This document shows, piece after piece, positions 9,789 to 17,114 of a stretch of 64,000 nucleotides of DNA. The translations under genes were made by a program, and so were the position numbers. Numbering within the stretch: the stretch's first letter is position 1; every line of letters starts with the position of its first letter. The stretch lies in NCBI GenBank assembly GCA_013036995.1, contig JAAOXG010000001.1, forward strand, positions 124,001 to 188,000. Reading direction: 5' to 3'. The stretch comes from Lacrimispora defluvii (GTDB lineage Bacteria > Bacillota > Clostridia > Lachnospirales > Lachnospiraceae). A model generated the notes under the pieces. It was not told where the DNA came from. It ran no database searches and was given only the letters and a program-made list of their open reading frames with translations.

Positions 9789-10253
9789 TCACTTTTCCAA
9801 ATCCGAGTCTCGTTTGGTCCAGTGTACCGTTTCCGGCAGATGAACAATTGGTGAATAGATACAATAGATTTTCAGAGGCCGGTTACCGGTATTGATCAGA
9901 TTATGCCAGATATTAGCTGGAATTAAAACTGCACATCCATTATCAACAGGCTGGGAATAAAACAGCTCATATGGACTATCCCCCATATAAATGACTCCAT
10001 CTCCATCTACAACGCAAAAATACTGATCCTGGCTGGGGTGATTTTCTGCACCTATATCATAGCCGACAGGAATACTCATAAAGGTAAGCTGCATATGTTC
10101 CCCTGTCCACCTTGTAGTTCGGAAGGAAGGATTTCTTAATGTATCATGATTGATATTAAGAATGAGAGGTGAAGGCCCATAGTCGCCGGCATCCCAGGAA
10201 TAATAAGAGCGTTCATTACAGGTTGAGTTACAAAACGATTTACAGTCGGACAT
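9789..10253 (-). CDS. Cupin-domain protein
   Basis: A 154-aa single-domain cupin. The two cupin motifs are visible: a first with H and E/Q residues (GAENHPSQDQYFCVVDG) and a second with IPANIWHNLINTG followed by LKIYCIYSP. Such proteins bind a metal in a small beta barrel and may be isomerases, dioxygenase-like or sensors; the substrate cannot be read from sequence. The N-terminus is unusual, with three cysteines in the first 12 residues (MSDCKSFCNSTC), which could bind a metal or form disulphides. It is a monocistronic gene convergent to glyQS, and its end abuts that terminator. Confidence 0.7.
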   Translation of the reverse strand: MSDCKSFCNSTCNERSYYSWDAGDYGPSPLILNINHDTLRNPSFRTTRWTGEHMQLTFMSIPVGYDIGAENHPSQDQYFCVVDGDGVIYMGDSPYELFYSQPVDNGCAVLIPANIWHNLINTGNRPLKIYCIYSPIVHLPETVHWTKRDSDLEK

Positions 10254-10329
10254 TGAAGCATCACTCTTTTCATTTTAGTAATGTATTATATGGTACCTTA
10301 ATCGTTCAGTGACAACGGATCAGACAAAG

Positions 10330-10378
10330 AAAAAAGCCGCAGGGGGAAAATCCAGTGGATTTATCCCGTTCTGCGGCG
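10330..10378 (-). terminator. Terminator of the nucleoside ABC operon (minus strand)
   Basis: On the minus strand GCCGCAG (10377-10371) pairs with CTGCGGC (10342-10336), with an inner A/T-rich stem, followed by six T residues. It lies just after the last permease gene. Confidence 0.85.
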
Positions 10379-10384
10379 TATTTG

Positions 10385-11338
10385 TTATCTCTGACCTTTG
10401 TCGTATGGAATTCCTTCCGCTTTTGGAGCCTGGGAATTTCTTGAGGTAAATACCAAGACGATTAATGTAATGATATAAGGAACCATTTTGTAGAAGTAAC
10501 TTGGAATTCCAAGAGCACTTAAGAATGGAATTCCGGAATAAGAGGAAGCCACTGCTTTCATCAGTCCGAAGAATAAGGAACACAGCATGATATTGACTGG
10601 TTTCCACTGACCAAAGATTAATACCGCCAATGCCAGGAAACCGTAACCTGCCACATCTGCATTAAAGTTGGTGGAAGTAGGAACTACAAATACCAGACCT
10701 CCCAGACCGCCCAGAGCACCGGAGATCAATACTCCGGCATACTGCATACGGTAAACGTTAATTCCCGCAGAATCCGCTGCCTGTGGGTGTTCTCCGCAAG
10801 CCCGAAGCCTTAAACCAAATCGTGTGCGGTAAAGCACAATGGCAGATAATACAAAGATTAAAATTCCCACGTAGGTGGTAATATAGGCGTTCTGGAATAA
10901 AAGCGGACCGATAAACGGGATACTGCCCAGTACAGGAACCGAGGTGATACGGAAGGTATTATTAAATGGAACCTGCTGAACACCCTGGATCACGCGGGCT
11001 ACGAATATTGCAAAAGCAGGAGCGAACATATTAAGAGCAGTACCGCTGATAACCTGGTTTGATTTCATGTTAATGGATGCATAAGCGTGGAATAAAGAGA
11101 AGATCATTCCGGTGCCCATGGATATTAAAATGGCAATAATCAGCTGAAGCTGCCCGCTCATATTTTTGCCTGTAAAATTTAAAAACAGGATTCCGGTAAA
11201 CGCTCCCATGGTCATAATACCTTCCAAAGCGATGTTTATAATGCCGCTTCGCTCGGAAAACATGGCTCCAAGTGCAACGATCATGAGAGGAATCATGAAA
11301 TACATGGTCTGCTGAAAAATAAAATAAATGACACTCAT
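10385..11338 (-). CDS. ABC permease of a nucleoside importer (NupQ/BmpC-like)
   Basis: A 317-aa polytopic membrane protein of the BPD_transp_2 family, with about 8-9 hydrophobic segments and the typical ERSGIINIALEGIM start and ACGEHPQAADSAGI cytoplasmic loop. Such permeases pair with a second permease, a duplicated ATPase and a BMP lipoprotein to import purine nucleosides such as guanosine (B. subtilis NupNOPQ). Its start overlaps the upstream permease stop by 4 nt. It is the last gene before the terminator. Confidence 0.88.
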   Translation of the reverse strand: MSVIYFIFQQTMYFMIPLMIVALGAMFSERSGIINIALEGIMTMGAFTGILFLNFTGKNMSGQLQLIIAILISMGTGMIFSLFHAYASINMKSNQVISGTALNMFAPAFAIFVARVIQGVQQVPFNNTFRITSVPVLGSIPFIGPLLFQNAYITTYVGILIFVLSAIVLYRTRFGLRLRACGEHPQAADSAGINVYRMQYAGVLISGALGGLGGLVFVVPTSTNFNADVAGYGFLALAVLIFGQWKPVNIMLCSLFFGLMKAVASSYSGIPFLSALGIPSYFYKMVPYIITLIVLVFTSRNSQAPKAEGIPYDKGQR

Positions 11339-12444
11339 GATTTCTTTCCTCCTTTCCCAGTTTCGTCAGTTTTTCCATTATTCTGTCCAACGAACTTTGA
11401 CATGATGATTTTTACCATCAGGGCAAATGCGCTGAAATAGATAATAACTGCTACGATTATATCGATAATTTCTGTGGAAAACTCAAACAGCTGTAAGTAA
11501 AAGCCGCCGGCTGTCAGGTATGCGATGAAGATACCGGAGAACAGAACGCCGATGGGGTTGTTTAAACCAAGGAGTGCAACAGAAATACCTGTAAATCCTT
11601 CGGAAGGAAGTACGTCTTTAATTTCGATATGCTTTCCGGTTCCTGCAAGGAATAAAAGACCTCCTGCAAGTCCTGCAATGGCACCGGCGATTACCATGGA
11701 AAGAATAATGCTTTTCTTTTCATTGATTCCTGCATATTTACTGGCGTCACGGTTAAAGCCCACTGCTTTTAACTCATATCCGAATGTGGTCTTATTTAAA
11801 ATAACCCATATAAGGATTACCACCAGAATCGCGATGATAATTCCTCCGTTAACACTGGAACCCGGGAAAATCTTATCCAGACCCATCTTGGGGATATTAG
11901 CTGTATTCGCTACATTCTTGGATTCGTTTCTTAAATTGTTAAACAGCGGCTTATAGCTTTTCGTAATCCAGTTTACCAGATACATACCAATATAGTTCAT
12001 CATAATAGAGGCGATAACCTCATTCACATTGTAATAGGCTTTTAAAATTCCAGGTACCAGCCCCCATAAAGCGCCAAGGATTACACTTGCTGCCAGAGCT
12101 ACAATCCAGTGAGCCGGGCCGAGAGAGGTCCAGAGAATGCCTACATAAACCGCACCGAAGCCTCCAATGATAAACTGACCGGGAGTACCGATGTTAAAAA
12201 GTCCGGTTTTAAATGCAAAGCCAACAGAAAGACCGGTAAGAATAATGGGAGTGGCATAATAAAATACCTGACCGACACCTTTTGCTCCGTGGGTAAAGGC
12301 TCCGCTCAGAATAGTAGCAAATCCGGGAAGTGCCTGTTCTGGATTACACAGAAACAAGATAATCAGCCCTACAATGAGTCCCAGAATAATAGCGAATATG
12401 GAAGAGAGGATGCCTGTATGATCTTTTATCTGTTTCGGTTTCAT
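11335..12444 (-). CDS. ABC permease of a nucleoside importer (NupP-like)
   Basis: A 369-aa BPD_transp_2 permease with about 9-10 membrane segments. Features include GLSVGFAFKTGLFNIGTPGQ and the coupling loop with AVGFNRDASKYAGIN. It forms the heteromeric channel with the neighbouring permease. Its 4-nt overlaps with both the ATPase gene and the second permease show translational coupling. The charged Gly/Lys C-terminal tail (KTDETGKGGKK) is cytoplasmic. Confidence 0.88.
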   Translation of the reverse strand: MKPKQIKDHTGILSSIFAIILGLIVGLIILFLCNPEQALPGFATILSGAFTHGAKGVGQVFYYATPIILTGLSVGFAFKTGLFNIGTPGQFIIGGFGAVYVGILWTSLGPAHWIVALAASVILGALWGLVPGILKAYYNVNEVIASIMMNYIGMYLVNWITKSYKPLFNNLRNESKNVANTANIPKMGLDKIFPGSSVNGGIIIAILVVILIWVILNKTTFGYELKAVGFNRDASKYAGINEKKSIILSMVIAGAIAGLAGGLLFLAGTGKHIEIKDVLPSEGFTGISVALLGLNNPIGVLFSGIFIAYLTAGGFYLQLFEFSTEIIDIIVAVIIYFSAFALMVKIIMSKFVGQNNGKTDETGKGGKKS

Positions 12445-13976
12445 AGTGTGCCACCTTCTTTCTTAGCGCCTGCCATATAAAGACCTAATTCCTGAACGGT
12501 AATGTTCTGAGGATCTAAGTCGGCAACGATTCCGCCTTCAAACATGACTAAAATCCGGTCACTTAAATTCATAACTTCATCTAATTCCAGAGATACCAGT
12601 AAAATTGCGGCACCTGCATCACGCTGCTTTACCAGCTGGTTGTGAATGTATTCAATGGCACCAACATCAAGACCTCTGGTAGGCTGAACTGCAAGGAGAA
12701 TATCCGGACCTTTGGAGATTTCTCTGGCAACAATAGCTTTCTGCTGATTGCCGCCGGACATGCTGCGGGTTATGGTAAAAGCCCCTTCACTGCTTCGAAT
12801 ATCATAATTTTCAATCAGTTTTTGTGCATAGTCATAAATCTGGTCATTCTTTAAAAATGTGCCGCTCTGAAATTCTTTATCAAAATACTGCTGGAGAACC
12901 AGGTTGTATGCCAGATTGTATTCCAGTACCAGTCCATGCTTATGACGGTCTTCGGGTATGTGGGAGAGACCATGGGTATTTTTGTAGCGGATACTTTTTT
13001 TCGTCATATCCTCCCCGTTAATGGTGACAGTACCGGAGCTGGGATCCGAAATACCGGTGATTGCATGAACCAGCTCTGTCTGTCCATTGCCGTCAATACC
13101 GGCGATACAGACAATCTCACCTCTTCTTACCTGAAATGACACATCATGAACCAGCTTTTTGGTTTGTCCTTCCCGTTTGGCTTCTACGGATAAATCTTTT
13201 ACTTCCAGAACTACTTCACCAGGCTCGGATGCCTTTTTACTAATGGTTAAGTTTACCTTACGGCCAACCATCATCTCTGACATCTCTTCCCGCGTAGTAT
13301 CAGCAACATCTACGGTTCCAATATATTTACCGCGGCGCAGGACGGAACAGCGGTCTGCTACCGCCTTGATTTCGTTGAGCTTGTGTGTGATGAACAGTAT
13401 GGACTTCCCTTCCTTTACCAGATCCCGCATGATCTGCATCAGTTCATCAATTTCCTGAGGAGTCAGGACTGCGGTAGGTTCATCAAATATCATGATTTCA
13501 TTATCACGATACAGCATTTTTAAAATTTCAACCCTTTGCTGCATTCCTACGGTAATATCGGATATCAGCGCATCAGGGTCTACAAACAGTTTGTATTTTT
13601 CACTTAATTCCATTACTTTTTTGCGGGCATCATCCATCTTCAAAAAGCCCCGTCTTGTCGTTTCCATGCCCAGCACGATATTCTGCAGGACTGTGAAATT
13701 CTCTACCAGCTTAAAATGCTGGTGCACCATGCCGATACCAAGTGCATTGGCATCCAGCGGACCTGTGATTTTTTCTTCATTACCACGAACCCGGATTGAG
13801 CCTTTTTCCGGCTGATATAATCCGAATAATACACTCATAAGAGTTGATTTGCCTGCTCCATTTTCTCCGAGGAGGGCGTGTATCTCGCCTTTTTTTAACT
13901 GTAGTGTAATGTCATCATTGGCGATAATACCGGGAAATTCTTTTGTGATATGAAGCATCTCAATAATGTAGTCCAT
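12441..13976 (-). CDS. Duplicated ABC ATPase of a nucleoside importer (NupO-like)
   Basis: A 511-aa protein with two ATP-binding cassettes. The first has Walker A GENGAGKST, a VGMQQRVEIL signature and Walker B IMIFDEPTAVLT. The second has a degenerate Walker A (GIDGNGQTE) and the signature SGGNQQKAIVARE, the usual pattern in sugar and nucleoside importers. I chose the ATG at 13976, with GGGGGA upstream and the typical MDYIIEMLHITKEFPG beginning; a reading frame reaching 14096 would run through the terminator-like hairpin and is rejected. It follows the binding protein gene after a 186-nt gap that holds an attenuator. Confidence 0.92.
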   Translation of the reverse strand: MDYIIEMLHITKEFPGIIANDDITLQLKKGEIHALLGENGAGKSTLMSVLFGLYQPEKGSIRVRGNEEKITGPLDANALGIGMVHQHFKLVENFTVLQNIVLGMETTRRGFLKMDDARKKVMELSEKYKLFVDPDALISDITVGMQQRVEILKMLYRDNEIMIFDEPTAVLTPQEIDELMQIMRDLVKEGKSILFITHKLNEIKAVADRCSVLRRGKYIGTVDVADTTREEMSEMMVGRKVNLTISKKASEPGEVVLEVKDLSVEAKREGQTKKLVHDVSFQVRRGEIVCIAGIDGNGQTELVHAITGISDPSSGTVTINGEDMTKKSIRYKNTHGLSHIPEDRHKHGLVLEYNLAYNLVLQQYFDKEFQSGTFLKNDQIYDYAQKLIENYDIRSSEGAFTITRSMSGGNQQKAIVAREISKGPDILLAVQPTRGLDVGAIEYIHNQLVKQRDAGAAILLVSLELDEVMNLSDRILVMFEGGIVADLDPQNITVQELGLYMAGAKKEGGTL

Positions 13977-14040
13977 AAAATCCCCCTTACTACGGTACCT
14001 ATCTATGGGACCCGGTACCCGGTTAATAAAGTTATAAAGC

Positions 14041-14098
14041 AAAAAGAAGATGCCGTAAGAGACCAGATCTGTACTGACTGGTGAATCAAACGGCATCT
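14041..14098 (-). terminator. Intra-operon terminator/attenuator between the BMP lipoprotein and ATPase genes
   Basis: On the minus strand GATGCCGT (14097-14090) pairs with ACGGCATC (14056-14049), with an inner ACCAG/CTGGT stem, followed by TTCTTTTT. Partial read-through would give more binding protein than transporter. Confidence 0.75.
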
Positions 14099-14162
14099 CC
14101 TTTCCTTTTTTATGTCAGAATTCTGACATCGTGGTATGCCCGGAGGGCACTATCCCCGCGGA

Positions 14163-15338
14163 TTATTCTACAAAGTTAATCTTTGTTTTTTCAAGCTTTA
14201 AGTCTTTGTTCGGATCGTTGTTATCCTGAGAAGGCTGTACCAGGGTTACTTTGCCATCCTTTAATTCAGTGAAGATTTTTTCGTAATCTTCTTTTGTGAA
14301 TTTGGTGAACTTGGATGTTTCCATCGGAAGGCCGATACCATCATTCTTTGCAGAGAAGATGCTTGTCTCGCCGCCTGGGAACTTGTTGTCATAGAACGCT
14401 TTTACGCCGTCGTATACAGATACGGAAAGCTGCTTCATGGCAGAAGTGATGACTGTATCAGATTCATAGCTCTGGTCAACGTCAACACCGATTACCTTTT
14501 TGCCTTTTTCCTGAGCTGCAGCCATTACAGAGTTACCAACAGCACCGCCGCAGCCGAAGATTACGTCAGTTCCGTTCTGGTACCAGGATGCCGCCATAGA
14601 CTGAGCCTCTGGAGTTGCAGCGAAAGCACCTGTATAGTTGTACATGATTTCAACGCCGTCAATGCCCATTTCCTTAGCAGCGTAATCAGCACCTTCAGCA
14701 AATCCGTAACCATAACGGATAACTGCAGGCACAGCCATACCACCTAAGAAACCAAGCTTTGTGTAACCTTCTTTTACTGCTGCATAGCCTGCCAGGAATC
14801 CAGGCTCATCTTCCTGGAACAGGATTGGCATAACATTGGATTCTGTTTTATATTCTGAGTAGTCTGCGTTATGAGGAACTCCGTCAAGAAGAATGAAGTG
14901 AACGTCTTTATACTGCTCCTGAGCAAGGAAAACAGGCTCTTCAAATAAGAAGCCAGGACATACTACTAATTTTGCACCGCCTTCAATAGCAAGTCCAATG
15001 GTTTCTAAATAAGAATCAGTGGTACCTTCCTGTGGCTGATAGTACTTATAGGAGATCTTGTTCTCTTCCGCGTACTTCTTCATTCCTTCCCATGCACCCT
15101 GGTTAAAGGATTTGTCATCAATGGTACCAAGGTCTGTAACCAGCGCCAGTTCATATCCGGTTGAAGAATCAGACTTTACGGATGTAGCACCTGTAGTTTC
15201 AGCTGGTTTTTCTGCAGCAGTTGTGGTTTCTGCAGATGGAGCAGCAGTTGTAGCAGTTCCTTTACCAGCGGAACCACATGCGCTGAGTGTTGCAGCCATC
15301 ATAACTGCCATGGCTAATGCGAGAGCTCTTTTTTTCAT
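14163..15338 (-). CDS. BMP-family nucleoside-binding lipoprotein (PnrA/NupN-like)
   Basis: A 391-aa lipoprotein. The signal peptide ends in LSACGS (lipidated Cys21), a Thr/Ala/Glu-rich linker (about 21-60) follows, and then the BMP domain begins LALVTDLGTIDDKSFNQGAWEG; DDKSFNQ is the family hallmark. PnrA-type proteins bind purine nucleosides with a conserved Asp and stacking aromatic. It is the first gene of the minus-strand operon, preceded by AGGAGGAAAG. High expression relative to the transporter is expected because of the hairpin behind it. Confidence 0.92.
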   Translation of the reverse strand: MKKRALALAMAVMMAATLSACGSAGKGTATTAAPSAETTTAAEKPAETTGATSVKSDSSTGYELALVTDLGTIDDKSFNQGAWEGMKKYAEENKISYKYYQPQEGTTDSYLETIGLAIEGGAKLVVCPGFLFEEPVFLAQEQYKDVHFILLDGVPHNADYSEYKTESNVMPILFQEDEPGFLAGYAAVKEGYTKLGFLGGMAVPAVIRYGYGFAEGADYAAKEMGIDGVEIMYNYTGAFAATPEAQSMAASWYQNGTDVIFGCGGAVGNSVMAAAQEKGKKVIGVDVDQSYESDTVITSAMKQLSVSVYDGVKAFYDNKFPGGETSIFSAKNDGIGLPMETSKFTKFTKEDYEKIFTELKDGKVTLVQPSQDNNDPNKDLKLEKTKINFVE

Positions 15339-15385
15339 AATACGATCTTTCCTCCTGTTATTAATATATTTTCAGAGATAACTCT

Positions 15386-15414
15386 AATGTATCATATTTC
15401 AGCGTTGGAAACAA
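15386..15414 (-). promoter_or_regulatory. Candidate promoter of the nucleoside importer operon
   Basis: On the minus strand TTGTTT (15414-15409) and TACATT (15391-15386) are 17 bp apart, about 50 nt upstream of the lipoprotein start. I saw no purine riboswitch in the leader. Confidence 0.4.
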
Positions 15415-15518
15415 TCTTAATTCATGATATTTTGCATAAAAACTAAGATAAAAAATTCTGTCATTTTAATATATATGCCCCAACTTTTAAATGTTAAATC
15501 CCACCTTCGTTCTTTTCC

Positions 15519-15546
15519 TTGTTATTTAATTAAATTATGGTAAACT
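15519..15546 (+). promoter_or_regulatory. Candidate promoter of the MATE gene
   Basis: TTGTTA (15519-15524), a 16-bp spacer and TAAACT (15541-15546) lie 30 nt before the MATE start codon. Confidence 0.4.
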
Positions 15547-15576
15547 ATTTTAAGACTTTCAAAAGGAGACTTAATT

Positions 15577-16899
15577 ATGAAAAAAGTAAATTTACTGGAA
15601 GACCCTGTTAAAAAATTATTTGCAGGTTATCTTCTTCCATCAATTAGTGCAACAATGGTTACCTCCATTTATATACTGGCAGACACTCTTATGATTGGAA
15701 GAGGGGTTGGAGCAATTGGAATTGCTGCTTTAAATATACTGCTGCCGTTATTCAGCCTTTTTTTTGCAACCGGTATGCTGTTTGGGGCAGGCGGCGGCAT
15801 ACTTCTGTCCGTCTGTAAGGGAAAAAAAGATGAATCAGGTGCAAATCAGTACTATACAGTGGCATTTATTATGGCTGCAGGAATGAGCGTGATTTATGTA
15901 GTTCTGGGACATGCATTTTTCCTGCCTGTTACGGGATTTCTGGGGAGAAATGAAAACATGACGCCTTATGTGAAGGAATATGGAAGAATCCTCATAACAG
16001 GAGCTCCCGCCTTTTTATTTGCTTCTTTTTATCAGGTTTTTGTACGAAACGATAAAGCTCCCCGTCTGGCTATGACAGCAGTGGTCTGCGGAGGAGTCTT
16101 AAATATTATTCTGGATTATGTACTGATGTTTCCTTTAAAAATGGGAATGGCAGGAGCTGCTGCAGCAACTGTCATCGGAACCTGTGTGACACTCTTAATA
16201 TTGCTGACCCACCTGGTTTCAAAAGGGAATACTTTAAAATTTGTTTCTGGCTTTCATCTCAGTCAGTCTGTGGCTGTGGTGAAGAATGGGTTCTCCAGCT
16301 TTTTACTGGATATGTGCAATGGAATCGTAACCTTCTTATTTAACCGTCAGATCCTTTCTGTAGCAGGTGAACTTGGCGTGGTGGTATATGGTATTATCTC
16401 CAATAGTGCCTATATCGCATCATCTGTCAATAACGGTATCTCACAGGCAGTCCAGCCCATTCTGGCAACAAATTACGGTGCGGGGAAAAAAGACCGTTTA
16501 AAGGAAGTAAGACATCTGGCAGAGCGTACCGCCTGTTTTTCCGGTGTGTTGTTTGCTGTAACAGGACTTTTGTTTCCGGCTCTTGTGACAGAAGCATTTG
16601 TCAGACCTGAGAAGGAAATTCTGGCTATGTCGGTTCCAGCCGTTCGGATCTATTTCCTTTCTTTTGCAGCAATGGGACTGAATGTGCTGTATACCACCTG
16701 GTTTCAGTCCGTGATGGAACCGGGAAATGCATTAAAGATCTGTCTGCTTCGGGGAATTATTTTAAACAGTATTCTGGTCTTTATTCTTCCAATTTTTATG
16801 GGAGTTACCGGAATCTGGACGGTCATGCCTGTGACAGAGATACTGACTCTTGTGGTATGTCGAATTATGTTAAAGAAACAGAGCTTTTGTCGAAGGTGA
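15577..16899 (+). CDS. MATE-family multidrug/sodium efflux transporter
   Basis: A 440-aa protein with about 12 hydrophobic segments in two homologous halves, matching the MatE family (PVKKLFAGYLLPSISATMVTSIYILADTLMIGRG at the start). The family exports cationic drugs or metabolites in exchange for H+ or Na+; the substrate is unknown. AAAGGAGA precedes the ATG. It is a single gene between the divergent nucleoside operon and ppdK. Confidence 0.9.
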   Translation: MKKVNLLEDPVKKLFAGYLLPSISATMVTSIYILADTLMIGRGVGAIGIAALNILLPLFSLFFATGMLFGAGGGILLSVCKGKKDESGANQYYTVAFIMAAGMSVIYVVLGHAFFLPVTGFLGRNENMTPYVKEYGRILITGAPAFLFASFYQVFVRNDKAPRLAMTAVVCGGVLNIILDYVLMFPLKMGMAGAAAATVIGTCVTLLILLTHLVSKGNTLKFVSGFHLSQSVAVVKNGFSSFLLDMCNGIVTFLFNRQILSVAGELGVVVYGIISNSAYIASSVNNGISQAVQPILATNYGAGKKDRLKEVRHLAERTACFSGVLFAVTGLLFPALVTEAFVRPEKEILAMSVPAVRIYFLSFAAMGLNVLYTTWFQSVMEPGNALKICLLRGIILNSILVFILPIFMGVTGIWTVMPVTEILTLVVCRIMLKKQSFCRR

Positions 16900-16900
16900 T

Positions 16901-16976
16901 TTCGTATATACGAACATAAATCGCATATCGGAAAAAGACAGACTTTGTAAGTGCTTTCAATACAATTGTATTGAAA
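16901..16976. promoter_or_regulatory. Two perfect palindromes upstream of ppdK (possible operators)
   Basis: TTCGTATATACGAA (16901-16914) is a perfect 14-bp palindrome. A perfect 22-bp palindrome at 16955-16976 has the half-site TTTCAATACAA. Neither has a T-run that would make it a terminator. Both lie 35 bp or more upstream of the ppdK promoter, so they could bind dimeric regulators. Confidence 0.4.
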
Positions 16977-17011
16977 AAAGAGATAATTACTTTAAATAAT
17001 CTATGAAAACC

Positions 17012-17041
17012 TCTTTACTACCCTTTTAATTGTGCTATAAT
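17012..17041 (+). promoter_or_regulatory. Candidate ppdK promoter
   Basis: A perfect TATAAT at 17036-17041 has a weak TTTACT-like -35 box 16-17 bp upstream. A small hairpin (GCTTTTCC/GGAAAGC) follows in the leader. Confidence 0.55.
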
Positions 17042-17114
17042 ACTTTCAGGGCTTTTCCGCAATGGAAAGCGCGGGGGAGCAGCATAATTTACACATTTGA
17101 GGAGGATTTTACTT

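Noticed and set aside
13977-14096. N-terminal extension of the nucleoside ATPase
   Set aside because: It would be translated through the terminator-like hairpin; the ATG at 13976 has a good ribosome binding site and gives the normal family N-terminus.
15339-15576. Purine riboswitch upstream of the nucleoside importer
   Set aside because: I could not find the conserved purine-aptamer loop sequences or a matching terminator in the leader.
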